This document shows, piece after piece, positions 15,496-23,295 of a DNA stretch of 35,595 bases. The notes beneath the pieces are model-generated. The model had not been told where the DNA came from and ran no database searches. It saw only the letters and a program-made list of their open reading frames with translations. The stretch is from DASXYG01 sp036502625. Lineage in GTDB: Bacteria > Actinomycetota > Actinomycetes > Streptosporangiales > Streptosporangiaceae. The stretch is from assembly GCA_036502625.1 (NCBI GenBank), contig DASXYG010000076.1, forward strand, positions 1 through 35,595, in the 5' to 3' direction. Position 1 is the stretch's first letter; each line of letters opens with the position of its first letter. The position numbers and the translations under genes were made by a program.

Positions 15496-16419
15496 TCAGG
15501 GCAGCGTCGCGGCCAGGGTGGCGCGGACCTGGGCGGCGGCGCTCTTGATGTGGGCGACCAGGGACGGGAGGGCCGGGTTGGGGTTGGTCGGGCGGACGGC
15601 GATTCCGATGCGGCGGTGCAGGCGGGCGGCCTCGACGCGGCACACGGCGACGCCCGTGACGCCGGGGAGGCTCAGGCAGGGCACCACGGCGACGCCGAGG
15701 CCGGCGCGGACCAGGCCGATCGTCACCTCGTAGTGGTCGCTGCGGCAGCGGACGTACGGGGTGAAGCCCTCGATCGCGGCGGCGCGTTCGAGGACGGAGA
15801 CGGGGGTCTCGGCGCCGAACGTGGCGATCCACGGCTCGTCGGCCAGCTCCGCGAGGCGCGCGCTGCCCCGGCCGGCCACGCGGTGGCGCTCCGGGACGAC
15901 CAGCATCTGCGGCTCCGCGAACAGGTACGTCACCTCGACGCCCTCGGGCGGACGCCACGGGTCGAGCGCGTGCTCGAAGACCACCAGGACGTCCAGGTCG
16001 CCGTGCGCGAGGTCGGGCAGCAGCTCGTGCGGCTGGCCGAGCACCAGGTCGATGCCCACCGCGGGGTGCCGCTCGGTGAACCGCGACAGCGCCAGCGGCA
16101 GCAGCCGGTAGCCGGCCGAGCCGAAGAACCCGATGCGTACGGCCCCCGCGTCCACCCGCGCCTGCGCGACCAGGTCGTGCTCGGCCGCCTCGATGAGGTC
16201 GAGCACCTGCCGGGCGTGGCCCGCGAGCCGCCGCCCCGCCTCGGTCGGCCGCAGGCTCTGCGCGCCGCGCTCGACCAGCCCGACCCCGGCCTCCTCCTCC
16301 AGCTTCGCGAGCTGGTGCGACACGGCGGACGGCGACGTGCGCAGCTCCCGCGCGGCGCCCGCGATGCTCCCGGCGCGGATCACCTCGATCAGGATCCGCA
16401 GCCGTCCACTGCTCAACAT
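15496..16419 (-). CDS. LysR-family transcriptional regulator
   Basis: 307 residues. The N-terminal winged helix reads RLRILIEVIRAGSIAGAARELRTSPSAVSHQLAKLEEEAGVGLVERG (about 6-52). It is followed by the periplasmic-binding-like effector domain with VRIGFFGSAGYRLLPLALSRF and GLVRAGLGVAVVPCL (about 95-290). The effector is unknown. It lies tail to tail with the D-amino-acid operon and divergent from terC; LysR proteins usually act on adjacent divergent genes, but its target cannot be told from sequence. A short acaattgt palindrome (16423-16430) sits directly at its start. Confidence 0.92.
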   Translation of the reverse strand: MLSSGRLRILIEVIRAGSIAGAARELRTSPSAVSHQLAKLEEEAGVGLVERGAQSLRPTEAGRRLAGHARQVLDLIEAAEHDLVAQARVDAGAVRIGFFGSAGYRLLPLALSRFTERHPAVGIDLVLGQPHELLPDLAHGDLDVLVVFEHALDPWRPPEGVEVTYLFAEPQMLVVPERHRVAGRGSARLAELADEPWIATFGAETPVSVLERAAAIEGFTPYVRCRSDHYEVTIGLVRAGLGVAVVPCLSLPGVTGVAVCRVEAARLHRRIGIAVRPTNPNPALPSLVAHIKSAAAQVRATLAATLP

Positions 16420-16491
16420 CGGACAATTGTGACCCAGGCCGATCTCGCCGTGGCCACTGGGAACGATCTGGTCCTCCAGTCGTTGAACCCG

Positions 16492-16620
16492 TCGCGAGGG
16501 GAGTATCCCTGCGCGGCGGTGCCGTCATCACGGTCCGAACGATCGGGCCCGGTGCCGCCGGTCCGCCGCCGGGGCCGTGGGAAACGGTTCGGGCGGGCGC
16601 GGGCGGGAGAGACCTCCGGT
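16492..16620 (+). ncRNA. Probable yybP-ykoY manganese riboswitch
   Basis: The leader of terC carries the conserved blocks of this class in order. GAGG-GGAGTA (16496-16505) pairs with AGA-CCTC (16610-16616) to form the closing helix. GCCGTCATCACGG (16521-16533) corresponds to the internal GUCGUCA metal-binding segment. GC-rich hairpins lie between them. The family senses Mn2+ and commonly controls TerC/Alx, MntP-like and P-type ATPase genes, which fits the gene downstream. The ribosome site (GGAGGA, 16653-16658) lies about 35 bases past the closing helix, so control could be through the platform region or a terminator. Confidence 0.75.
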
Positions 16621-16666
16621 TGTCGCGCATGCCCGCCGCGCGGGCACGAACCGGAGGACCGTCCCC

Positions 16667-17635
16667 GTGAACGTTCCCATCTGGGTGTGGCTGGCCACGA
16701 TCGCCGCGATGGTCCTGGTGCTGGCCGCCGACCTGGCCATCGTCGACCACCCGTGGAGCAAGAAGCACGCGCCCCGCGAGTTCGGCGTACGCCAGGCCGC
16801 CTGGTGGGCGTGCTTCTACATCGGGATCGCGGTCGTCTTCGGCCTCGGGGTCTGGTTCTTCGGCGGCGGCGAGCCGGCGGGCGAGTACTTCGCCGGCTAC
16901 CTCACGGAGAAAAGCCTCAGCGTCGACAACCTCTTCGTGTTCTACCTGATCATCGGCGGGTTCGCGGTGCCGCGGCGCAACCAGCACGAGGTGCTGCTGG
17001 TGGGCATCGTCATCGCGCTGGTCATGCGCGGCGTGTTCATCGTGGTCGGCGCGCAGGCGGTGAACGCGTGGAGCGAGGTCTTCTACGTCTTCGGCGCGTT
17101 CCTCGTCTACACCGCCGTCAAGATCGTCCGCGACCACGTGCGCGGCGGCCCGCCGAAGGACTACACGAACGGCCGGATGATCCGCTGGATCCGGCGGGTC
17201 TGGCCGATCACCGACGACTACCACGGCGGCCGCCTGACGATCATGCGCGACGGCCGCCGCTGGGCGACGCCGCTGCTGCTGGTGATCCTCACGATCGGGG
17301 TCGCCGACCTGGTCTTCGCCGTCGACTCGATCCCGGCGATCTTCGGCCTCACCAGCGACGCGTACATCGTGTTCACCGCGAACGCGTTCGCCCTGCTCGG
17401 GCTGCGCCAGCTCTACTTCCTGCTCGCCGGCCTGATGGACCGCCTGGCGTTCATCAGTTGGGGGCTCGCGGTGATCATGGCGTTCATCGGCGTGAAGATG
17501 GTGCTGCACGCGCTGCACGAGAACGGCGTCCACGTCCCGGAGATCGGCACGGTGACGTCCCTGTGCGTGATCATCGGCGTCATGACGGCCACGGTCGTCG
17601 CCAGCCTCGTCCGCTCGCGCGCACGGGTCACGTGA
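16667..17635 (+). CDS. terC: TerC/Alx-family integral membrane protein
   Basis: 322-residue polytopic membrane protein with nine or so helices. The two family hallmarks are present: the first acidic motif SVDNLFVFYLIIGGF (D87-N88) and the second DLVFAVDSIPAIFGLT (D214, D220). The cytoplasmic loop between them (about 155-200) is basic. TerC/Alx proteins are linked to Mn2+ efflux or loading of metal on exported proteins and to tellurite resistance. Start GTG at 16667 has GGAGGA eight bases upstream. A probable Mn2+ riboswitch precedes it. Its last 8 bases overlap the convergent gene, so the two stop codons lie inside each other's genes. Confidence 0.93.
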   Translation: MNVPIWVWLATIAAMVLVLAADLAIVDHPWSKKHAPREFGVRQAAWWACFYIGIAVVFGLGVWFFGGGEPAGEYFAGYLTEKSLSVDNLFVFYLIIGGFAVPRRNQHEVLLVGIVIALVMRGVFIVVGAQAVNAWSEVFYVFGAFLVYTAVKIVRDHVRGGPPKDYTNGRMIRWIRRVWPITDDYHGGRLTIMRDGRRWATPLLLVILTIGVADLVFAVDSIPAIFGLTSDAYIVFTANAFALLGLRQLYFLLAGLMDRLAFISWGLAVIMAFIGVKMVLHALHENGVHVPEIGTVTSLCVIIGVMTATVVASLVRSRARVT

Positions 17636-18389
17636 GGCCGCGGGTGCGGGTGGCGGCGCGCTGCGCGTAGTCGTGCGCCATGCGGCGCACCGCCGCGCCG
17701 CCCGGAGCGGGCCCGGTGCCGCCCACCCGGACCACGCCGTACACCCGCCCGACCCGGAAGACGATCGTGTAGAGCGCCACCCGGTCGGCGGCGCCGCGCC
17801 GGCCCACCAGCGTCCCCACGCCGCGGGCCGCGTCGCCCACCCCGGCCGCCGACAGCCGGCCCGACCGCGCAGGCAGGCCCCCGGCCACCGTGAACGCCCG
17901 GCAGCGTGCGGGCAGCGTCAGGCCGGACGGGCGGTGCGCCGGTACGAACAGCACCTCGCGCAGCAGGGTCGTGCCGCCGCCCGCGCGCGCCACGGTCAGC
18001 GTGGCGGCCGCCGCGCGCGCCGGGCGCGCGGTGCCCGTCCACCCGGACGCGGGCCACGCGCCGCACCCCGCAGGGGTCACCGGGGCGCTGCCGGACAGCG
18101 CGTCGCGTGCCGCGCCGCCCGGCAGCGGCACATCGGCCAGCGCGCCGTACGTCCCGCTGCGCGCCGGCACGCTCACGCGGGCGCCGTCGAACCGGGTGAG
18201 CAGCGCGCGGGCCAGCCGCGCGTTCGTACCGCTCGGAGTCGCCGACGGCGAGTGGCTTAACGGCGCGGGGGTCGCCGGGTCGGGGAGGCTCATGCAGCTA
18301 TCGCAGGCGGTGCTGACCACGGCGAGCGCCACCGCGCCTCCCGCGGTGACGACCGCGAGCGCGACCGACATGAACGCTCCGATACGCAC
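17628..18389 (-). CDS. Exported protein of unknown function
   Basis: About 253 residues, not assigned to a family. The N-terminus (MRIGAFMSVALAVVTAGG onward) is a signal or anchor segment followed by CDSC near residue 29. The cysteine is not in a good lipobox (VSTAC has Ser at -3), so lipidation is uncertain. A Pro/Ser/Thr linker leads to a globular domain with a beta-rich core (LYTIVFRVGRVYGVVRVGG near 205-225). GTG at 18389 gives the signal peptide its positive charge, with GGAGG 11 bases upstream; ATG at 18371 with GGAG six bases upstream is a fair alternative. It overlaps terC by 8 bases at the 3' end. Confidence 0.75.
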   Translation of the reverse strand: MRIGAFMSVALAVVTAGGAVALAVVSTACDSCMSLPDPATPAPLSHSPSATPSGTNARLARALLTRFDGARVSVPARSGTYGALADVPLPGGAARDALSGSAPVTPAGCGAWPASGWTGTARPARAAAATLTVARAGGGTTLLREVLFVPAHRPSGLTLPARCRAFTVAGGLPARSGRLSAAGVGDAARGVGTLVGRRGAADRVALYTIVFRVGRVYGVVRVGGTGPAPGGAAVRRMAHDYAQRAATRTRGLT

Positions 18390-18527
18390 CCCGGCCACCG
18401 CCTCCCCGTCGTCCGGTATGCGTGGCTCAAGGTAGCAGCGTCCCCCTTGCCCCGACCTCCCCACAACCGATCCCCGTACGGCGTTGGTAATCTCGCGACG
18501 CGGACGTGGCGGACGAAGGGGGCGCGG

Positions 18528-19250
18528 ATGCGGCTGGCCGACGGGGTGCGGGTGGCGATCACGGACCGGACCGGCGGGGTCAGCGCCCCGCCGTACGAGG
18601 GCCGCAACCTCGGCGGGAAGGGCGACGACCCGGAGGCCGTGCGGGAGAACCGCGCGCGGACCGCCGCGGAGCTCGGCGTCGCCCCGGACCACGTCGTCTA
18701 CATGCGGCAGGTGCACAGCGCCACCGCCGCGTACGTCACCGCGCCGTTCGGCCCCGACGCGCCGCCGCTCGACGCCGTCTACACCGACCGCCCCGGCCTG
18801 GCCCTGGGCGCGCTGTCCGCCGACTGCGCGACGGTCTTCGTCGCCGACCCGGACGCCGGGCTCATCGGCGCCGCGCACTCCGGCCGCCCCGGCACCCAGG
18901 CGGGTGTGGTCCCCGCCCTGGTCGCGGCCATGTCCGCGCGCGGCGCGACCCCGTCCCGCATGGTGGCCCTCGTCGGCCCCGCCGCCTGCGGCCGCTGCTA
19001 CGAGGTGCCGGCGGAGATGCGCGCCGAGGTGGCAGCCGCCGTCCCCGAGACCTGGGCCACCACCCGCACGGGCACCCCCGCGGTGGACATCCGCGCAGGC
19101 ATCACCGCCCAGCTCACCCGCGCCGGCGTCCGGAACGTCCGCCACGACGACCGCTGCACGATCGAGTCCCCCGAGCTCTACTCCTACCGCCGCAACCGCC
19201 CCACCGGCCGCTTCGCCGGGTACATCTGGCTGGAGACCGGGGAGACCTGA
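18528..19250 (+). CDS. pgeF: Laccase-domain purine nucleoside phosphorylase (PgeF/YfiH family)
   Basis: 240-residue cytoplasmic metalloprotein of the multicopper-oxidase-like fold. Metal ligands are H63 (QVHS), C100 (ADCAT) and H117 (AAHSGRPG), and the CGRCYEV stretch near 160 is also typical. The family was long called polyphenol oxidase; members act on purine nucleosides, and E. coli YfiH edits muropeptide precursors. In most actinomycetes it sits next to ftsZ, but here it is away from any division genes, so this may be a second copy. ATG at 18528 has AAGGGGG upstream. The next gene starts 13 bases after its stop. Confidence 0.9.
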   Translation: MRLADGVRVAITDRTGGVSAPPYEGRNLGGKGDDPEAVRENRARTAAELGVAPDHVVYMRQVHSATAAYVTAPFGPDAPPLDAVYTDRPGLALGALSADCATVFVADPDAGLIGAAHSGRPGTQAGVVPALVAAMSARGATPSRMVALVGPAACGRCYEVPAEMRAEVAAAVPETWATTRTGTPAVDIRAGITAQLTRAGVRNVRHDDRCTIESPELYSYRRNRPTGRFAGYIWLETGET

Positions 19251-19263
19251 CCGGGGAGGGCAC

Positions 19264-20706
19264 ATGGACGTCGCCGTCGTGGGGTCCGGGCCGAACGGGA
19301 TGGCCGCGGGTGTGGTGCTCGCGCGGGCCGGGCTTGAGGTCACCGTGTACGAGGCCGATGACACGGTTGGCGGCGGGGCGCGTACGGCCGAGTTGACGCT
19401 TCCGGGGTTCCATCACGACGTGTGCTCCGGGGCGCATCCGATGGGGCTGGCGTCGCCGTTCTTCCGGGCGTTCGACCTGGAGGCGCACGGCGTGGAGATG
19501 CTCCAGCCCGCCGCGGCGTACGCCCAGCCGCTGGACGGGGGGCGGGCCGGGGTCGCGTGGCGCGACCTGGACCGTACGGCGGCGGGGCTCGGCCGCGACG
19601 GCGCGGCGTGGCGGCGGGTCATCGGGCCGCTGGCCGGCGCGTGGCCGTCCGTGGTGGGGCTCACCATGTCCGACTGGCGGCCGCCGCGGGTCGCGCCGGT
19701 CACGTCCGCCCGGTTCGCGCTGGCCGCGGCGGGCCTGGGCTGGGCGCCGTACACGCTGTTCCGCGACGCGGTGGCGCCCGCCATGCTGGCCGGGCTGAGC
19801 GCCCACTCGATCGCCCCGCCCCGCGGCCCGGCCACCGCGGGAACCGGGCTGATGCTCGCCGCCCTGGCCCACTCCGTGGGCTGGCCGCTCCCCCGCGGCG
19901 GAAGCGGGTCCATCACCGACGCCCTGGCCGCCGACCTCCGCGCCCACGGCGGCACCCTCCGTACGGGCCACCGCATCGACGACCTGGCCGAGCTCCCCGC
20001 CACGCGGGTGGTGCTGCTCGACCTCTCCCCCACGGAGGTGCTGCGGATCGCGGGCGGGCGGCTGCCCGCCTCGTACGCGCGGTGGCTGCGCGCCTACCGG
20101 TACGCCGGGGGCGTGTGCAAGGTGGACTTCGCGCTGGCCGGACCCGTGCCGTGGGCCGCGCCGGGCTGCGACCAGGCGGGCACGCTGCACCTGGTCGGCA
20201 CCAGGACCGAGGCGCTGCGGGCCGAGGACGCCGTCGCGCGCGGGCGCCACGCCGAGCGCCCGTACGTCCTGGCCATGCAGCCCGGCGTCGTCGACGCCAC
20301 CCGCGCACCGGCCGGGCGGCACACGCTCTACACGTACGCCCACGTGCCGAACGGCTCGGCGCGCGACATCAGCGAGGCGGTCGTCGCGCAGGTCGAGCGG
20401 TTCGCGCCGGGCTTCCGCGACCTGATCCTGGCCCGCCACGTGATCACCGCCGCCGGCCAGGAGCAGCGCAACCCGAACTACGTCGGCGGCGACATCGGCG
20501 TGGGCGCGGTGACCCTGTGGCAGGCGGCGATGCGCCCCGCGCCGCGCTGGGACCCGTACGCCACCCCGCTGCCCGGCGTCTACCTGTGCTCGGCGGCCAC
20601 CCCGCCGGGGCCCGGTGTGCACGGGCTCGGCGGCCTGTACGCCGCGCGCCGCGCCCTCCGCGACCGGTTCGGCGACCGCCGCGACCCGCTAGCGCTGCTG
20701 CGCTGA
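19264..20706 (+). CDS. Phytoene-dehydrogenase-like FAD oxidoreductase
   Basis: 480 residues of the CrtI/amine-oxidase fold. The N-terminal dinucleotide motif is VVGSGPNGMAAGVVLARAGLEVTVYEADDTVGGGART (about 5-41). The C-terminal FAD motif, GVYLCSAATPPGPGVHGLGGLYAARRAL (about 438-465), is very typical. Members of this broad group desaturate or isomerise lipids and carotenoids, but many actinobacterial copies are uncharacterised. No carotenoid synthase is nearby, so a carotenoid role is not supported. GGGGAGGG lies just before the ATG. It follows pgeF by 13 bases and converges with a TetR gene, overlapping it by 18 bases. Confidence 0.9.
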   Translation: MDVAVVGSGPNGMAAGVVLARAGLEVTVYEADDTVGGGARTAELTLPGFHHDVCSGAHPMGLASPFFRAFDLEAHGVEMLQPAAAYAQPLDGGRAGVAWRDLDRTAAGLGRDGAAWRRVIGPLAGAWPSVVGLTMSDWRPPRVAPVTSARFALAAAGLGWAPYTLFRDAVAPAMLAGLSAHSIAPPRGPATAGTGLMLAALAHSVGWPLPRGGSGSITDALAADLRAHGGTLRTGHRIDDLAELPATRVVLLDLSPTEVLRIAGGRLPASYARWLRAYRYAGGVCKVDFALAGPVPWAAPGCDQAGTLHLVGTRTEALRAEDAVARGRHAERPYVLAMQPGVVDATRAPAGRHTLYTYAHVPNGSARDISEAVVAQVERFAPGFRDLILARHVITAAGQEQRNPNYVGGDIGVGAVTLWQAAMRPAPRWDPYATPLPGVYLCSAATPPGPGVHGLGGLYAARRALRDRFGDRRDPLALLR

Positions 20707-21306
20707 CGCCCGCTTCGGGGTGCGCGCGGCGGCGAGGAACCGCTCGGCCTCGGTGAGCACGGCGGGCAGCGCGGCGTCCGGGTCGGCGGCGCGGGCGAGC
20801 AGCATGCCGGCCTCGCACAGCGCGCCGAAGACCATCCGGCAGCGCGCGTCCAGGTTCGCCTTGATCATCAGGCCGTCCGCCGCCGCGGCCCGCATGCCGC
20901 CCGTCAGCACCCGCAGGACGTGCGCCGACTCGATCTCCCGTACGCCGTCCCAGCCGAGCACCGCCGGGCCGTCGAGCAGCACGATCCGCCGGAACCCGGG
21001 ATCCAGGCAGTGCTCGAGGAAGGCGCGGCAGCCCGCGCGCAGCGCCGCCCACGAGTCGGGCGCCTCCCCCGCGACCCGCTCCAGTACGGCGACGACCCGC
21101 TCCTGCTCGCGCACGAACGCGGCACGGAACAGGTCGGCCTTGCCGCCGAAATGGTGGTACGCCGCGCCCTTGGTCACCCCGGCCGCCTCGGCGACCGCGT
21201 CGATCGAGGTGGCCCGGTAGCCGTCCCGGCCGAACAGCCGCTGGGCCGCGGCGACCAGCTCGGACGAGGTCACGTCCGAGCGCTCGGCCTGCGTACGCCG
21301 CACCAT
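20689..21306 (-). CDS. TetR-family transcriptional regulator
   Basis: 205 residues. Helix-turn-helix SIDAVAEAAGVTKGAAYHHFGGKADLF lies at about 35-61. The C-terminal half with LDPGFRRIVLLDGPAVLGWDGVREIE belongs to a group often linked to Rossmann-fold enzymes; the ligand is unknown. Start ATG at 21306 has AAGGGAG seven bases upstream; upstream in-frame codons are rejected because they run through the operator. It is divergent from the Saccharopine-dehydrogenase-like gene, and both promoters lie over one 31-bp inverted repeat, so repression of both genes by this protein is likely. Confidence 0.92.
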   Translation of the reverse strand: MVRRTQAERSDVTSSELVAAAQRLFGRDGYRATSIDAVAEAAGVTKGAAYHHFGGKADLFRAAFVREQERVVAVLERVAGEAPDSWAALRAGCRAFLEHCLDPGFRRIVLLDGPAVLGWDGVREIESAHVLRVLTGGMRAAAADGLMIKANLDARCRMVFGALCEAGMLLARAADPDAALPAVLTEAERFLAAARTPKRASAQQR

Positions 21307-21333
21307 CGCATGACTCCCTTGACGCACATACTC

Positions 21334-21364
21334 AGGGTATGTAACTTCCACAGTTACATACCCT
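21334..21364. promoter_or_regulatory. 31-bp TetR operator overlapping divergent promoters
   Basis: Perfect 13-bp arms (agggtatgtaact 21334-21346, agttacataccct 21352-21364) are separated by five bases. The plus-strand promoter TTGACG (21319-21324), 17 bp, TAACTT (21342-21347) and the minus-strand promoter TTGACT (21383-21378), 17 bp, TATGTA (21360-21355) both place their -10 element inside the repeat. A bound repressor would block both start sites. Confidence 0.87.
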
Positions 21365-21385
21365 CGGTACGGAAATGAGTCAATC

Positions 21386-22423
21386 ATGCCGACACCGTTA
21401 GTCGCGATCTACGGTGCCACCGGGCACACGGGGCGCCTCGTCGCCGCCGAGCTCCTTGCCCGCGGGCAGCACGTCATCCTCTCCGGGCGCAACGCCGGCG
21501 CGCTGCACGCCCTGGCCGCCGAGCTCGCCGACCCCGGCCACGTACGGGTCCACCCCGCGCCGCTCGACGACGCCGCCGCATTGCGCGCCCTCGCCGACGA
21601 CGCGGACGTCCTCGTCCACTGCGCCGGCCCCTTCTCCGTGACCGGCGACCCGGTCGCCACGGCATGCGTCGAGGGCGGCTGCCACTACATCGACCACGCC
21701 GTCGAGTCCTTCCACGTACGGCACCTGTTCGACGCGTACCAGGCCTCCGCGCAGCGCGCCGGGATCGTGCTGGTCCCCGGGCTGAGCTTCTACGGCGGCG
21801 TAGGCGACCTCCTCGCGGACGCGGTCGCGGACGGGCTGTCCGACATCGACCGGGTGGTCGTCGGCTACGCGGTGCGCGGCTGGATGCTGACGACGGCGGC
21901 CAAGGACACGGCCGCGCAGCTCTTCGCCGAGACCGAGCGGATCACGTTCAGCGACGGCGCGCACCACGTCGGCTACGTGGAGCCGCGCAACGCGGTCTTC
22001 GCGTTCCCGCCGCCGCTCGGCCCGCGCTCGATGATCGCGCCGTTCCCGTCGTGCGACATCGTGACGATCCCCCGCCACGTGCCCGCCCGCAACGTCGACC
22101 TGCTGCTCACCGCCGCGACGTTCGAGGAGGAGGGCATGTTCGACAGCGACGACCTGGACCCCGCGGCCCGCGCGGACTCCGACTTCACCGTCGCCGTGCA
22201 GACCGTCGCGCGGCCGGCCGCGTCCGGACGGGTCACCGGCCACGACCTGTGGCGCGCCGCCGCGCTGGCCTCGGTGGAGGCGGCCGCGCGGCTGGCCGCC
22301 GGCACGGGCCCGGCCAAGCACGGCGTGCTCAGCGCCGCCGAGGCGTTCCCCGCCGAACCGTTCCTGCGCGCGCTGGAGCGGCTCGGCGCGTTCACCGTCA
22401 CGCTCCAGCGGCCGGGGCGGTGA
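21386..22423 (+). CDS. Saccharopine-dehydrogenase-like NAD(P)-binding oxidoreductase (trans-acting enoyl reductase type)
   Basis: 345 residues. The Rossmann motif GATGHTG (10-16) is followed by LSGRNAGALHALAAEL and LVHCAGPFSVTGDPVATACVEGGCHYIDHAVE (about 76-107), the pattern of the Sacchrp_dh_NADP group that includes mycobacterial trans-acting enoyl reductases. The substrate is not predictable. The 32-base leader from the predicted promoter has only a weak ribosome site (GGAAATGAG). The stop overlaps the next start (GTGA), so the two oxidoreductases form one operon under the divergent TetR protein. Confidence 0.88.
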   Translation: MPTPLVAIYGATGHTGRLVAAELLARGQHVILSGRNAGALHALAAELADPGHVRVHPAPLDDAAALRALADDADVLVHCAGPFSVTGDPVATACVEGGCHYIDHAVESFHVRHLFDAYQASAQRAGIVLVPGLSFYGGVGDLLADAVADGLSDIDRVVVGYAVRGWMLTTAAKDTAAQLFAETERITFSDGAHHVGYVEPRNAVFAFPPPLGPRSMIAPFPSCDIVTIPRHVPARNVDLLLTAATFEEEGMFDSDDLDPAARADSDFTVAVQTVARPAASGRVTGHDLWRAAALASVEAAARLAAGTGPAKHGVLSAAEAFPAEPFLRALERLGAFTVTLQRPGR

Positions 22424-23295
22424 GCGGCGTGGCACCGGTCCTCGTCACCGGCGCCGCCGGGGGCACGCAGGGCTCCACGGGCCGCATGGTCACCGGGCTG
22501 CTGCGCGAGCGCGGCCAGGAGGTGCGCGCGTTCGTCCACTCCGACGACGACCGTGCCGCGGGGCTGCGCGCGCTCGGCGCCGACGTCGTGGCCGGCGACC
22601 TGCGCGAGATCGCGTCCGTACTGCCCGCCGTACACGGCGCCGACCGGGTGTTCTTCACCTATCCGGTGACCGAAGGCCTGCTCGACGCGACGGCCGCGCT
22701 GGCCGCCGCGGCGCGGCCCGAGGGCATGGCGCGGGTGGTGAACGTGTCGCAGCTCGCCGCCGCGCCGGACGCGCCCACGCCGCACATGCGGCAGCACTGG
22801 TTGTCCGAGCAGGTGCTCGACCGGGCCGAGGTGGGCGCCGTGCACCTGCGCGCGGCGGTCTTCTTCGAGAACCTGGCGGTCCTCGCGGACGCCTCGGACG
22901 GCCGGGAGCTCGCGATGCCGCTCGGCCCGCCGGACACCGTCGTACCGCTGGTCGCCGCCGAGGACGTGGCGCGCGTCGGGGCCGGGCTGCTCACCGCGCC
23001 GATGCCGGACACCGCGCCCGTGTGCCTGCTGACCGGGCAGGCCGCCACGATCGGCGAGATCGCCGACGCGTTCGGCCTGCGCTACACCGAGATGGCGGCC
23101 GAGGAGTGGGAGCGGCGCGCGATGGGCCTGTACGGCGACGCGCACACGGTCGCCCACCTGACGAAGCTGTGGGAGATCTTCCGGCTCATCGGGTCCGGCC
23201 ACGACCTGTACGAGGTGACCGCCACCATCGAGCGGTACGGCGGCCGCCCGCCGCGCACCCTCGGGGAGTTCACCCGGGCGCGGGCCCGCGCCTGA
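22420..23295 (+). CDS. NmrA-like NAD(P)-binding protein
   Basis: 291-residue atypical SDR. The N-terminal LVTGAAGGTQGSTGRMVTGLLRERGQEVRAFVHSDDD (about 8-44) is the NmrA/quinone-oxidoreductase signature. RVVNVSQLAA and LRAAVFFENL (about 138-150) match the fold's second half. The usual YxxxK pair is absent, as in NmrA-type sensors and some reductases, so it may bind the dinucleotide without catalysis. GTG at 22420 overlaps the upstream stop; GTG at 22429 is an alternative. Its last 26 bases overlap the convergent CoA-transferase gene. Confidence 0.87.
   Translation: MSGVAPVLVTGAAGGTQGSTGRMVTGLLRERGQEVRAFVHSDDDRAAGLRALGADVVAGDLREIASVLPAVHGADRVFFTYPVTEGLLDATAALAAAARPEGMARVVNVSQLAAAPDAPTPHMRQHWLSEQVLDRAEVGAVHLRAAVFFENLAVLADASDGRELAMPLGPPDTVVPLVAAEDVARVGAGLLTAPMPDTAPVCLLTGQAATIGEIADAFGLRYTEMAAEEWERRAMGLYGDAHTVAHLTKLWEIFRLIGSGHDLYEVTATIERYGGRPPRTLGEFTRARARA

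Noticed and set aside
16423..16430. acaattgt as a LysR operator
   Set aside because: Only eight bases, directly at the LysR start codon, and lacking the usual T-N11-A spacing. It is mentioned with the gene but not called as a site.
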